Positions 33,532-46,375 of a DNA stretch of 64,000 nt are shown here, piece after piece. The notes below the pieces were generated by a model that ran no database searches, was not told the origin of the DNA, and saw nothing but the letters and a program-made list of their open reading frames with translations. The position numbers and the translations under genes were made by a program. Position 1 is the first letter of the stretch. Each line of letters begins with the position of its first letter. This DNA comes from Pleurotus djamor (lineage: Eukaryota; Basidiomycota; Agaricomycetes; Agaricales; Pleurotaceae): NCBI GenBank assembly GCA_029747585.1, contig JAPEVF010000101.1, positions 1 to 64,000 of the forward strand, given 5' to 3'.

Positions 33532-35643
33532 TCACAGCATGTACCTGAACCCGGGAACCACCTGTCCTCGTTCCAGCTCAGCCGCCTGAGCCTTTTCATT
33601 AAGGCTAACGAAGTACTGCCGTAGAACGACGGCCATGGCAACACTGGCACAACCAGAGGCTAAACATATCCCGAAGGAACGTATGTAAGACGGTCCCCAG
33701 CTCTCGTTCCATGCGTATCTAAATCAAGCCGAGGAGTTAAGAAGCAGGTGAGTACTCCTGGTACCCGAGAGAAAATTTTCACTCACGGGCCTGCGACCAA
33801 CGCTAGTTGTGATATGCCGTTTATGAGGGCTATTCCAACGGCTCGTTTATTCGAAGGCTGGATGGACGTTATGGCCCATGCCATGATACACATCCCTGAG
33901 ACCGGGGCGACGGCCATGAGAAACCTGGGCATCAAAAGGATCGCGTCAAGTACGGAAAGATCTCGCTTAGCAGGTGAGCACTAACAAGGATATATATCTC
34001 GCTGGAATGTTCATCGTACTCATGGCAATGATGAAACCAGTGACCGTCGTTGCCATCGGCGCAACACTGTGCCAACACCGCTCGCGAACGACATCGGAGT
34101 GTCTGAATCAAGAAGGTTAGCTCTGATATTCCAGGAACCCCACTTTACGCGGCTTACCTTGTCACCGCGAAGGCATAGATCGTCGCCACAACCCATGGTG
34201 GCGCGCAGAGAAGCAAGGTGAGTGTTGTATCATATCCGAGTGTCTTGGTTAACGTGGGGAAGAAGATAACGAACGAATAGGACAATTGTCCAGTGAACAT
34301 GATGCCAGCGATCCACCATATCTTCCAATCGGTGCATGCGAGGACGAACCCCTCGCGATAACCCACCGCTTTCGCTGGGGCACCCGATGGACTTGAGCCT
34401 GCCTCCTCGTGCACTCGTTTCTCAGCGAGTGCTTGTAGTGAAGGGGTGAGCCATCGAGAGGGAGTACTGGGAAAATCCGGGAGGACCAAGAAGCCAAGCA
34501 ACGACACCGCGATCGTAATGGCACCTTCGATGAAGAACAGCCACCTTTCGGACAATATTTTGGGGGTTCGTATCATACATTAGGGTGCGTTCAGGACCAG
34601 GGGATGAACGTGGACTTACCTCCAAGCCGATTGTCCCAACCTTCCACCCATCGAATCAAGGATCCCTGAGGCCATCAATGAGCCGAAGGCACTCGATACA
34701 AAGCTGCCGCAGAACAGGATGGCTGATCGGATGCCCAGTTCATCTGTTGTTCGTGTTTCGGGTTTAATTATCGTCCGAACGAACAAGAAGTGGCTGGCTT
34801 ACCTCGCTTGTACCACCGTGACATCAAGAACAAGGCCCCTGGAAGAACTATAAAAGGTAACCGTTTTGAGTTATAGTCATGCTTCGGGTACGTGAACTCA
34901 CAAGCTGCTTCTATGGCTCCAAGGAAGAACTGACACAACAATACGCCAGTAAAGCTAGCGGGGTAAGATCCGCATCAGCCATGTACCCCCACGTCGTGCT
35001 CACGGACTCTTACTTGGCAGTTATCCCTAGCAATGCGAGAGGAGTGAGCGCCCTAGTTGAAGAAGGGACATAATTATTCTTACCGGTGAGGACCGTGACC
35101 AAACCCCATGCAATTGAACAACAGGGCAGATACGCGGATGGTTTCCCAAGATAGTTCATGAGCATGTTTCTGATGGAATCGTATTGACGGATGCGCGTAG
35201 GTGAGCAATTGAAATAAACGAGTGCTTACGAGGGGACCTGCATTAGGATGTAGCCGATGAAGTAGATTGAAATGATTGTGGAGTACTGCGTGCTGTTGAG
35301 GCCCAATTCTTCTTCAAGCCCTCGGAGTCTCGCAGCTCTATTGAGTGCGCCGTGAAGACGGGAGTGTGTGGGTATGAACGAGGCGTGGAAGCTTACGGCA
35401 CATTATTCCGGTCAATCTGTTCGTCAAGGGTATTTTTCAGTGCCTCGCAAAGGTTCAGTTTAGGATAAAGTAACGCACGATGTTCAGAATCATAAGAATG
35501 ACCAGGAACGACATCCGCAAATCCAACTTTCGTAGGAGTTCCCGTTCCAGGCGCTTCCTTTGGACTGGGTCGTCCAAATCCGCAAGTCGATTCGCAGCTT
35601 CCAACTCCGAACTGATATCCTCGGAGGTTTTGATTGAACCCAT
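33532..35643 (-). CDS. MFS transporter A (Dal5/Tna1-type anion:cation symporter family)
   Basis: Starts MGSIKTSEDISSELEAANRL at 35643 and continues to the classic first-helix motif LRKLDLRMSFLVILMILNIV. After several introns come RLRGLEEELGLNSTQYSTII-like text, the FFLGAIEAAFFPGALFL motif, WRWLFFIEGAITIAVSLLGF, LPDFPSTPSRWLT, DWKIWWIAGIMFTGQLSYSF and LLLCAPPWVVATIYAF, and the C-terminus YAWNESWGPSYIRSFGICLA ending in RYML and a stop at 33532-33534. This is a 12-helix fungal anion:cation symporter of the MFS, a family that imports organic anions such as allantoate, nicotinate, pantothenate or biotin. It is transcribed away from copies B and C. Substrate cannot be assigned. Confidence 0.83.
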
Positions 35644-36891
35644 GCCTGGAGAAAGCAGAGGGCCGGGAGGAGGGGAGGGGGTTCACTTCCGCGACGATAC
35701 GGGTCTCGCGAAAAACAACAGCAGCAATAAGTATTCAAGACAGGGAACCAGCCATATGGGTAAAGGCTCATAATGGTTCGCCGTGAGAACCGATATTTTG
35801 ATTGCTCTGGTGATAGTGATTAGAAAGTGGTATTGATAAGCCATTCTGAACTGACATGAGGGCGAGGAAAACGCAAACCGGGGCCAATGCGCATCCAAAG
35901 GCGAGGGGAATTGGGTAGGTCTGGAGGACCGCTTATGTGATGATGGAAAGGTTTGTGGTGATCGGGCTAACCAAGATGAGGGCGCACTATCCTCAATTGG
36001 AAGGTGAGCACGACTTTTACTCCCTTGAGACCATCAAGTGACTGATTTATTGGAAGCGAGGGGATGCCGTGGCGTTTGTGTGAGTAAAAGCAGAGCCTGC
36101 CTTGGACAAACGGAGGACGTAACAAGTCTGTCACGGAATATAGGGCTTAGGTTGCTAGAAAAGCAGATGACGGCTTTCTTGTCGTAAGAGCTACGTTTTG
36201 GAAGGTTGAATCACCGTGCCGGTATGTGCTTGTGGGGAGGTCTGACTGTGCGGCAATCGCGAAGCATGGAAAAAATAGGTGGATGGGCTATACTTTGTTA
36301 GGGTGCGCTAGGCAACATGGGCATGTGGCTCCATCGGTGCCTGCAATGCATCCTTGGAACTGTGGGCCACAAGGATTTCATGGGGGGTAGCCGCAGCAGG
36401 CCTATTAGAGTGCGAGAGTGTGTCCTACGCGATAAGGAAAGGACAAGAGCGACCTAAGATACTTACCGTCGGCCTCGGTAGGCATGTATTTCTTCCGCAG
36501 GGACACGGTGAAAAAATCTCCAAGGATCGTAGCATTATTCTGCAAGTGCCATGAGTATGGTACGACGAGGAGATGACCACTTGGAAAAATGACGAAGTCC
36601 ACTCGCTCGTTCACTGCAAAGTTTTTCTGCGACGTCGCCGTAACTACGAACGATTGAGGTGAAGTTAGGGGTGGGACCGCAACCGATCGGGTTCGACAAA
36701 AGGCGCTATTTGTGTCAAATCCTGAGCTGGTCCGAGTTTAGAACAGAGCATTCTCAGGTGTGGCTGACCCTCCGGAATTAACGATACATGCACATACCCT
36801 TCTCTCTCACTTAAATCTGACCCTCAACGCGAGTCTTTTGGGCAAGTCGGGCTGTCACCCACCTCCTTTTCCCATTGTCGAGGAAGCCAGC
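35644..36891. promoter_or_regulatory. Divergent intergenic region of MFS A and B
   Basis: About 1.25 kb between two transporter genes pointing apart. It must hold both promoters. No conserved box was identified with confidence. Confidence 0.4.
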
Positions 36892-39014
36892 ATGTCGTCA
36901 AACATGAAGCAGGACGATAGAAGCTCGGACGACGTCAAAAGCATCGAGCAGGAGAACGACATCGAGACGGCAGATGGTCAGGATGACAGGGCTCGGCTCG
37001 AGAAGAAGTTGGTCCGCAAGGTCGACCTCCGCATGTCCTACCTCTTCATCCTGTACATCCTCAACATTGTAGGTTTCAAACCCTTCCGATGTGTCATGTC
37101 CCCCACTAACCTGCCCACAGATCGATCGTCAGAACACCCCGTATGTTTTCATGCCCTTCGGCTGCCGGTACGCTACCTGACACGTTTCCAACCAAAGTGC
37201 AGCAAGGCTTCGGGGGTACGAATCGGAGTTGGGCTTGCACGGAACGCAGTACGCGACCGTACTGTCGATCTTCTTCGTTGGATACATCATCATGCAGATC
37301 CCTTCGTATGTCGTCATCTCTTCCTCTAAGGAGGGGCCAACCGTGGTTGCTCATCTTCCTTACAGGAACATGCTTCTGAACCACTTTGGGCGGCCGTCAA
37401 TCTACCTCCCAATTTGCACAATAGGATGGGGGGTGATCTCTTCTCTAAACGGTGAGTGATTTGATGTCGTTCCCAATGCGTTGTGGTATATTTATCCACG
37501 TACCTGTCTTCGTTCGATCAAGGCATCGTCCACAAGTGAGTGTGGTTTAGACAATTGCTCAGATAATTCTTCTCATGCACTGTTTATGTAGTTTTGTGGG
37601 CGCCCTAATGTGTCGGTTCTTCCTCGGGTTCGTGGAAGCGGTATGCAATCCTTTTGCCCTCCCTGGTTGCCCTTCACTGACTACCTTGGCCCTCCAGGCC
37701 TTCCTTCCAGGAGCTCTCTTCCTCCTCGGGAAGTGGTATAAGCGAGGTCGGCCCATGGATTCACAATTGTCACCACCCTTCGTTTCTTTCTAATTTTTCT
37801 CCCTGTAGACGAACTCGGGCTTAGGGTAGCTATTCTGTTCGGTGCTTCCTTCCTAAGCAGTGCCTTCGGTTCGCATCCACTTCCTTTAATGATCGAAAAT
37901 CCATTAATCCATCTCACTCAGGTTCGATTCTTGCCGCCGGTGTTTTAAATGGGATGGAAGGCAAATTGGGACATTCTGCATGGAGGTACGACCCGCTCGC
38001 CCACATGAAGGACGAATTTGTGCTTTACGTTGATTCTTCTAGGTGGCTCTTCTATATTGAAGGATCTCTGACGGTGGCTTTGGCTATAGTCGGTATCTTC
38101 ATTTTGCCTGACTTCCCTCACAACTCGAAGTGGCTTGATCCGAAGGAACGGGAACTTGCACTCAAGAGGATGGAGGAAGAGAATCGTGGTCTTGAGGGTA
38201 GCATTACGCCTAAACAAGGTTTAAAGCTTGCATTGTCTGATTGGAAGGTTTGGTGGATGGGTGGTATCATGACCCTCGTCCAGCTTTCCGTCAGCTTTAT
38301 CACCTTCTTCCCCACGTTGACGGCGACGCTCGGATATCCTCTCATGACGACACTGCTGCTTTGTGCCCCTCCTTGGGCCCTTACGACAATATTCGCCTTC
38401 GCTTCAACAAGGTGCGTCCTGATCCAGTCGAAGTCCATAGAACGTACACAAATTCTATTCATAGACACTCTGATAAGACTGGGGAGCGATTCTTACATAC
38501 CACGCTGCCCTTGATGCTTGGGATCTGCGGTTCCATTATTGCCATGTCGACGATGAACACNGCAGCGCGATATGTTTCCCTGTAAGTTGCTCCCACCCAC
38601 CTTGNTCGCCGTCCCTCATCGTACGCTGTATAGGTTTCTCATGGCGCAAGGCCCTGTAGGACCTTCGNTAACGTTGGCTTGGGCGCTCACCTCTATTCAA
38701 CCCCAAGAGAAGTCCGCGCCAGCCATCGCCCTCATCAATGGTCTCTCACAGATTGGACTCATTGTTGGCCCGTAAGTCCTCCGCTCTTGGCTCCCTGTGT
38801 TGACATCGACGCTAAGATTCATCCTAGGTATGCCTGGGACGTCAGCTGGGGTCCGAGCTATCGCAAGTCCTTTGCTATCTGCTTGTCAGCCGCAGCCGCA
38901 AGCATTGTCATGTCCTTCGTGTTCCGTCAACACCTCGCCGCCTTGAACGCCAAAGCCGAAAAGGAAGAAAGAGAACGGGGTCAAACAGAGCCCGGTTACA
39001 GATATATGTTGTAA
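36892..39014 (+). CDS. MFS transporter B (anion:cation symporter family)
   Basis: The start at 36892 (MSSNMKQDDRSSDD) is chosen over the in-frame ATG at 36760, because it matches the N-terminal length of A and C. Landmarks: LVRKVDLRMSYLFILYILNI; IDRQNTP; GLHGTQYATVLSIFFVGYII; RFFLGFVEAAFLPGALFLLG with WYKR; WRWLFYIEGSLTVALAIVGI; LPDFPHNSKWLDP; DWKVWWMGGIMTLVQLSVSF; LLLCAPPWALTTIFAF; AWALTSIQPQEKSAPAIALI; and the end YAWDVSWGPSYRKSFAICLS to RYML with TAA at 39012-39014. Isolated N bases at 38561, 38605 and 38668 fall in or near exons but do not break the frame. It is a paralogue of A and C. Confidence 0.83.
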
Positions 39015-40659
39015 AATCCCCCACCCCTCGCTCATTATGCTTTCATATTAACGCTATCTAAATGCTGAAATTCTCTACCCCATCTTGCTCATACCCCTTA
39101 CCCCCTTCTACCNACCNNNTTCGGATTTTGATGAAGGTACACACGAAATAGGATGTTTCATTATAGCTCTCTTGTAACCCTCGTAGATTCTTTCGCATGT
39201 ATGTTCTTTTAGACGAAGCTCCTCATCTTGATCAGAGTAGCTGTTGAACGTCTTATCTGTACTTCCTGCCTCTCATGCTATCATTCGTTCATGACCCTTG
39301 ATCTCCGCGTGAGATCCCTAACACTGGCAGCGTGCTTCCGGCCTGAAGAAAAAATAGGTCAAACCCTTGGCTTTGCGCTGATAGAGTCAGAGTTGACGAC
39401 AGAAAGTGATAGAGTTTCTTTCGAGTACTTATTGGATCCGGTGTACACCTCGAGAAGCCGCATCTATGGAGATCTCGTACATGTTTGTAGAAATGGTCTC
39501 AGGTTGGCCTCAAGGGTGGAAGGTACGTAAGGGCGAACTGGAAAGAAATTCCATGGNCGGACACAATAAGTCCCATGCGGGGAGGGGGATACTGTTCGGA
39601 CTTTTCGTCACCAAGTAAAGTCCACCGTCGCTCCACTTCGGAGAGAGAAAGAGGGGATACAATCCGTGCTTGACAGTGTGACAGGAAGATGTGTGCGAAT
39701 GAGTCCGGATTCTGGCCTCTAGCCCCTTTGCTCTCTANNNGGGAGACAGGAGCCTTCAAGCCCCCACGTGATGGCCTGCAGCTTGGTGGTTTCAACCCTT
39801 TGGTCAGCGACGACTTCGTTCTTAACCACCACCATCATGTCATTCGTCGACGAGCTTGCGCGCTTTCGTATTTGCGATCGGAAATGCANAAATTCAACCC
39901 TTGATTAATGATTCACGATACTCCGATTTCAGAGCACGTCTCCGGATGGTATATTCTGCTGACGCGCTTCGGGTCTGGATTCCCCCAGTTTTGAATTGCG
40001 GTAGATATCCTCTTGGTTTCGACCCGTGAGCCAATTGACTTCTCATTTCCGTGGACAGTTTTGCTGATGTGTCTTTGAAGTCAGTGCTGGTGGACAATGA
40101 GGTTTTCTTATCGGGCTTCGTGATCTGGGCTCGGACTCCAAAGGGGTAACTTANTNNCAGGGTTTTCGCCCATCTATTTCGATTCTCCGTGCTGAAGGAG
40201 GTGGATCTCACGGCCCTCTTTGCTGACTTATAGGCATACTATTCGAGAGGGTCGACGCTGCTCGGGTGTTGTTTCATTTTTGCTTCGGCGCCTTCCGAAT
40301 TTTCCTCTGCGAGCGTGTTGGCGATCTGGGCTACCGTTTACTCTATCTCACCCATCATCGTATAAGCCATCACCATGCTCACCCATCATGGCGGAGCCAA
40401 ATCTCGTACTCTTTCCCCGAAGACGTGTCAAGCTGAATTATCATTATGGCACCTCCAGAAGCTTACATTTTGCGCAACACAAGGTAGTGGGAACCGGGCG
40501 GACTTGATTTGGACTTGATGTGTTATTCCTGTCTGACCCTCGTCTGTCCATCGTTCTCCCACAATGCAGTAGCCCTTTCAAACCGTTATATACTCAGAGT
40601 CATGGAAATCTTCTTGTACGAACGATTTACTCCTCCACCGGTCACTATCTCTGGTCCCC
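39015..40659. other. Spacer between MFS B and C, with N bases
   Basis: No gene is supported. N bases occur near 39113-39119, 39557, 39738-39740, 39889 and 40154-40158. Some frames of 70-105 codons are open on both strands but show no motif. Confidence 0.4.
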
Positions 40660-42811
40660 ATGGCAGAGTTCAAGACGCCGTCCGACGATACCAGCTCGCA
40701 TCTTGCTAAAGATGAGCTTGCTCTTGATGTCGATGTCGTTGACGTTGAAGGCCAAGCAGCGGCACGACGGTTGGAGAAGCGACTCTTGCTGAAGGTCGAC
40801 CTGCGCATGTCCTACCTCATCCTCCTCTACATCGTCAATATCGTGCGTCTATCCCATGTTTTGTTTCTTGCTTCTGATTTCTCATGGATGTCTCACTCTT
40901 TTGTACTCCTAGATTGATCGCAATAATACACCGTTAGACTCTCAGGATATATTTGAATTATCGTCGGAATCCTAATCATACACCAGAGCGGCACGATTGC
41001 GTGGATTGGAGCGCGATTTGAACCTTCAAGGTACCGAATACTCAACCATACTTTCCATATTATTCGTCGGATACATTTCAATGCAAATACCTTCGTAAGC
41101 ACTCTGAAGATTCTTTCGGTCAGACGCATCGTCCTCACTTCCATGTAAGCAACATGTTTATGAATTTTATCGGGAAGCCATCGTTGTATCTGCCTGGATG
41201 CGGGGTGACGTGGGGGATCATAGCTATGCTTAGCGGTGAGCTCGGACTTAGACAAAGAGGGGGCTGAACCTTGCTGAAAGGTTTCGTTAGGTGTTACGAG
41301 AAAGTTTGTGTTTAAACGCTCCCAGACGGCTTCACTGTCGCTTAATTCCCGACCTCTAGCTTTGTTGGATACCTTCTATGTCGGTTTTTCATCGGGTGAG
41401 CTTATGTTTTCAGCGCGCAAAGTAACTTTCATAGCTAATATTTTCGTCCTAGGTTTGCCGAAGCTAGTTTTGTGCCAGGAGCTCTTTTCCTATTATCCAA
41501 GTGGTACAAGCGAGGCATGCTTCTTTTACCTGTGCTAGATCGATTAAACTCATCGTTACGAAAGATGAACTTGGTGTGCGTGTAGCGCTCCTCTTCTGTG
41601 CGACATATGCTAGCAATGCCTTCGGAGGTGATAAAACTTCATTTCCTGTCCCATCGATCTTGACCCTAATGCCGTTTCAGCTCTCATGGCTGCCAGCATA
41701 TTGGATTCAATGGAAGGGGCCCTTGGTCTGGCCGCATGGAGGTACGCAGGAGCATTGTATTCTTTCTCTCCCGCATCAAACGCAACTTAGGTGGCTTTGT
41801 TTAATCGAAGGGGCGGTCACAATAGGCATCGCATTTATTGGTGAGAATCAATCAGGCCGTTTCATGCACGGCGAATATTCATCTTGTTTATAGGTTTCTT
41901 TGTTCTTCCCGACTTTCCGAATACTTCAGGGAGATGGCTTACCACAGAAGAGAAGGCGTTGGCTATTGAAAGGATGGCCCAAGACGATCGAGCGCAGCCA
42001 ACCAGCCATATGGAAGGTCTCAAGTCGGCCCTGAAGGACTGGAAAGTCTGGTGGCTTTCCGTTCTGATGATCTCCGTTCAGCTCTCACTTAGTTTCATCA
42101 CCTTCTTCCCCACATTGACCGCGACTCTCGGCTATTCTCTGAAGACGACTTTGTTACTGTGTGCTCCGCCATGGGCTCTTACCACCGTCTTCGCCTTCTT
42201 TCTAACTAGGTGGGAGCAACCCGTCCTCTGAGGGCCATCACTGTTGCTGACTTCTTCGAAGACATTCGGACTTAACGTCAGAACGATGCTGGCATAGTGT
42301 CGTTCCGGTTGTGATTGGCATTGTGGGTACAGTGATAGCAATGTCAACGATGAACACAGCTGCAAGATATGTCTCGTTGTACGTAAATGTTCTGGACTCT
42401 CGGCCTATCTGCTCAATCTGTGCATTCCCAGGTTTCTCATGTCCCAATCGCCCGTTGGACCGATAGTCACCACGACGTGGATGATGACCTCAATACATCC
42501 AGCGAGCAAGCGGGCGGTCGCAATTGCGCTCACCAACGCTCTCGGGCAACTAGGCCTGGTTGCTGGTCCGTGAGTATTTCTCGTCCCTGTCCCCCGCTCT
42601 ACCGCCGCTCAGCGTTTCTGACAGCTATGCCTGGGACCAACGATGGGGTCCAACATACCTTAATTCATTCGCCATCTGCTTGGCGGCGAGTTCCTTGAGC
42701 ATCCTCATGTCGTTTGTCTTCAGATGGCATCTGGCATCGCTAAACGCCGAAGCACAAAAGAAGGAGGCTGAAAGCGGACAGACTGAGCCTGGGTTCCGTT
42801 ATGTTCTCTAA
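40660..42811 (+). CDS. MFS transporter C (anion:cation symporter family)
   Basis: Starts MAEFKTPSDDTSSHLAKDEL and continues to LLLKVDLRMSYLILLYIVNI. At least ten introns must be removed. After them the frame reads IDRNNTP, LRGLERDLNLQGTEYSTILS, FVGYLLCRFFIGFAEASFVP, GALFLLSKWYKR, DELGVRVALLFCATYASNAF, WRWLCLIEGAVTIGIAFIGF, LPDFPNTSGRWLT, DWKVWWLSVLMISVQLSLSF, LLLCAPPWALTTVFAFFLT, and the end YAWDQRWGPTYLNSFAICLA to RYVL with TAA at 42811. The intron after WYKR begins GCATGC, a likely GC-AG intron. Exon order matches B, so B and C are a tandem duplication. It probably imports a small organic anion; the substrate is unknown. Confidence 0.82.
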
Positions 42812-43051
42812 TTCACCTATTTATCTTGCGACGACTTAGATTTTCTTTCCTTTTCGTGCTTTCTATTGCTATCGTATATAGACTTACCCATGCATGTATT
42901 TTGTACATATTCTCCGTCATAAAACTAAGTAATAACTAGGATTGTATTTCGAGACGATGTTGCTACCACGCCAGCTGGACCTTGACTGAGAAGGCTAAAT
43001 ACTCTTAAATGACTTTAGCGCCGACGAACTTCTCTGTTCACAACCACCACC

Positions 43052-44169
43052 ATGTCGATGCAGGGCTTGATTCCGATTTCGAAATTCCAGCATGGATTCA
43101 GCACCTGCGCTGCCCTGAAGCATGAACACTTGATCGTCGTTGACCTGAAGGATCACCCACTTGGGGTCCATAAAGTTACCAGCCGCACGTCTCACGATTC
43201 TGTGAAGCCGCCGAGTCCGACGACCGCCACCGTGGATTCAGACCATCCAGATCACCACACACTTCCACAACCTTCGACCGCGTGGCAAGCGAAATATCCT
43301 AAAGGGAGCATTAACCCATCTGCGCCGCTTCCAGGAGGCTTTGGCTTCCATTTGGCTGGACCTGCAGATTTTGCTCAGGCTCTACAATGTGGTGCCCAGG
43401 AGGTCGTCGTCAGTTATAGAATGATGCTTGGTGCAGGATGGGAGTGGGTTAAAGGAGGAAAACTCCCTGGAGTCTGTCAGTTTGTCCTTTTCTCGCTGTT
43501 GGCCCCGTTGAACTCGCTGACACCTTGCGCGTAATAGATGGTGGAAAGGGCGACCTCGCGTACAGCTGCACCGGCGGGAGGCAGGCCAATCGCTGCAGCT
43601 GCTTTAATATCCGACCTATGTGGAGGTCAGTCAATTCGGCGCATATAGCTTACTTTTTCTCAAATGCTTGGTTAGGGCTGACGGATTGGGCGAGCTGTAC
43701 ACTTATCTACCCTTGACTGTGAACAATGCAGCGCACTTGGGCAAGGTTCCGCCTCAATCGCATCAGAACTCGGACTACGGATTTTCAGTCGGTCGAGGAT
43801 CGTACCATCTCAACGACGCAGTTGGAAAATGGGCCACGATGGCATTCAGAGTGAAGTTGAACGACGTTGGCCATGAAAATGGTAGGTGCGTTGTATAAGA
43901 TGGGTGTGCATTACTGATTTTTGGTTAGGCGAAATAGAGTTCTGGTTCAACGGGCATTCAGTCATATGTGTTGGTGGCCTCACGCTGCGTGTCAGCGCCG
44001 ACTCTTTGATCAAAGGCATGCACTTCCAGACATTTTTCGGAGGTACGGTCTTGCATTCTTTTTTGACATTGATCTCATCCAAAGTGGCTCAGGTCATACC
44101 GACGATTGGGCTTCGCCAAAGGATCAGTTTGCTTGGTTCGCGGACGTTACTGGGGTTGTCATTCATTAA
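43052..44169 (+). CDS. Polysaccharide lyase family 14 protein
   Basis: Exons join to give about 300 residues. Landmarks: AKYPKGSINPSAPLPGGFGF; HLAGPADFAQAL; VVSYRMMLGAGWEWVKGGKL then PGVYGGKGDLAYSCTGGRQA; CSCFNIRPMWR; GELYTYLPLT; YGFSVGRGSYHLNDAVGKWA; MAFRVKLNDVGHENGEIEFW; LRVSADSLIKGMHFQTFFGG; and HTDDWASPKDQFAWFADVTG. These are the signature segments of PL14, whose characterised members cleave alginate or glucuronan by beta-elimination. The WVKGGKLPG segment contains the lysine believed to act in catalysis. No signal peptide is visible at this start, although the substrate would be extracellular. Introns include GTCAGT at about 43478 and GTCAGT at about 43627. The stop is TAA 44167-44169. 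Confidence 0.8.
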
Positions 44170-44691
44170 GCTGGATACCAAATTTTCACCGCTACCGATT
44201 CTCAGTCTCAGTCTCACACCTTTTCTTCCTGTCCTGGACGAACGGCTCCCAAAGCGCTCTCTTTCTGTTTCTCTGTACCGGATAAAAACTTCCGAGCTGG
44301 ACATCTATTCTCCTTGATTGACTACGCCTGTATTGTTTCGATACCTCTGATGGACTTAGCCTTGGTCTCCCTCCGCCACGCCACGAGAGGGTTGAGTCTT
44401 AGGTTAACAAAAGGTAGGGGCCACAAATAGTATTCTAGCTATCTCATCGCTAACTCTACTATTTCCTCGGTAAGCTCGACATCTGCCGGGTTCCCTAGCA
44501 TCCCTTCCAGCATGCCTCCGGCGAGTTTGCCTCGTTTAGTTTGTGGTACACGTAAATGTTTCGTCGTAGTGTGTTCGTTCATTCCAGCTTGAATAACAGA
44601 AAGTGTATGGCTCCGATCAACTTGAGCGAAGTGGGCGCTTGATTTTTGTGTCTGCCATTGGTGTGCCATTGCTTCCGAGTTCGACAAGCCC
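44170..44691. other. Intergenic, PL14 to F-box 2
   Basis: No gene recognised. Confidence 0.4.
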
Positions 44692-45862
44692 ATGCTTCCT
44701 GCATTACTCCCCGAACTTTGGGTCCGAGTAGTATCATTTGTAGCATCGAACCCCGATTGCGCCGACCTCTTGTCGCTCCTCACCGTTTCCCGCCAGATGC
44801 ACGCCTACGCTGAGCTCGAGTTGCTCAGAAACGTTGACTTATCCGTTTATGATGCACCGGATGGTTCCCGATCGCCCGTAATCCAATTCCATCTCTGCAT
44901 CTCCGCACCAAATGACTACCGCCAGCGTCTCGTGAAATCACTCGATGTCGGATTCCTTGATGAAGAACCTTCTCGAAACGAAGTTCAGGCCTTGGAACAA
45001 CTCATTCCGACTTTGACCAGGCTCCATTCCCTGTCTTTATATTTCACGCGGTATCAACCGTCAAAGCACGGGCATTTGTCTCTATTTGAAGAGGGCATAT
45101 ACAATCTGTCATTGAGGGATTTGCAGGTTTCCGTGAGCCGATCAGACACTTGCCTCGATATAACGGGGCTTTTGAGATCCCAACCAGCCGTCAATTGTCT
45201 TGCCATCTCCGGTTCTATCGCCATCCCCGATACCAACGATCTACTCCCTCAGCTGCGATCCCTAAAGACTTCCCTCGATACACCCCAGAGAGGATTTTCC
45301 CTCGACGGTATCGTCCATTTATCCACCTTCTTCGATGTCCACTTGGAAATGGTCCCTCGCACGCCAGTACATACGCTTACTACGCTTTCGTGCTCAGCCC
45401 CCGAGCCAACGACTTTCCGCGCCTTCTTACCCATGGTACCGAACCTCAGATATCTTGAAATATACCTAGACGACGAACCTGATGTAAGCCTAATTCCCAT
45501 ACCCGCCTTTGCGTCCGCATCATTGATATATCGTCGATTCATCATTGATAGATGGAGCTTTTAGCACCCCTCCGTCATACCAAAATAACGCACTTACGGT
45601 GTCCCTACCGTGTTGCATGGATAATTAGGCTTGCACGTTCAAAGGAATTGTTTGCCTTCGATGCCTTTCCCCGTTCGTTGCAATGCGTCGAAGTTGCTTT
45701 ACCCCGCAGCCTGGTTATAGTTCCCCTTGTAGCCTGCGTTGGCGCCGTGGATGGTGTTCGAGGTTCCCGGATACGATCACATGGAACTGTAAAGAAGAAG
45801 AAATCTGGTTTGCTGACTGGGAAAGGGACGTGAGAAACATCCCCGATTACCCATTTTTCTGA
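44692..45862 (+). CDS. F-box protein 2
   Basis: The N-terminus LPALLPELWVRVVSFVASNP followed by DLLSLLTVSRQMHAYAELEL is an F-box-like helix bundle. It leads into leucine-rich text (LEQLIPTLTRLHSLSLYF, LLRSQPAVNCLAISGS, FLPMVPNLRYLEIYLDDEP). A good donor (GTAAGC at 45484) and the acceptor GATAG (45551) splice DDEPD to MELLAPLRHTKITHLRCPY, which removes an apparent frame change. A final block NCKEEEIWFADWERDVRNIP ending DYPFF with TGA at 45860-45862 looks like a real C-terminus, but the intron that would bring it into frame is not clear; the unspliced frame stops at 45833. It is likely a substrate receptor of an SCF complex. It is less similar to F-box 1 and 3 than those are to each other. Confidence 0.65.
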
Positions 45863-46375
45863 TATTTCTGCTCGAACTTGATAGATCGTATTTATATACT
45901 CTACCTGTGGTTACGCTTCCCACAGAACCATATATCGGCGCAAATAATTGTTTACGCCGTAACACTTCGAAAGGAGCGAATACTATCGCGTCCTAACAGC
46001 TCTGACGCTCAGGCTACCTCAACTAAAGCTCTCCCCTCTGAGCTCCGATATGTGATAACGCCTCATGTAGCTCCACTCTCCATATCTCGCGTAGTCTACA
46101 GAGCTGGTTCGGACGTAGCTGGCGCTATCATTCATTTAGCTGGCCCCGAGATTGCCGTTTCCATTTCGGACTCAACCTCACACCTTTGGGTGCGGGAGCG
46201 TCAATGCTCGATTCAGCGAAGGGTACGTGCCAGTGTTAAGTTTGCTGATCTTATCGCCAACTTCATTGTCGACTCAACACTCTGCGACATTGAGGACATG
46301 TCGAGAAATAACAGGTAGTAGCAACGTGCTGTTATATACATCCTCCATTCACCCCCGGTCCCTCGGTTTCTGTTT
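45863..46375. other. Intergenic, convergent 3' flanks
   Basis: A plus frame of 146 codons is open across 45878-46318 but shows no motif and overlaps the flank of the metallopeptidase. No gene is called. Confidence 0.35.

Noticed and set aside
45878..46318. 146-codon plus-strand frame
   Set aside because: No motif, no start context and composition unlike neighbouring genes; likely chance.
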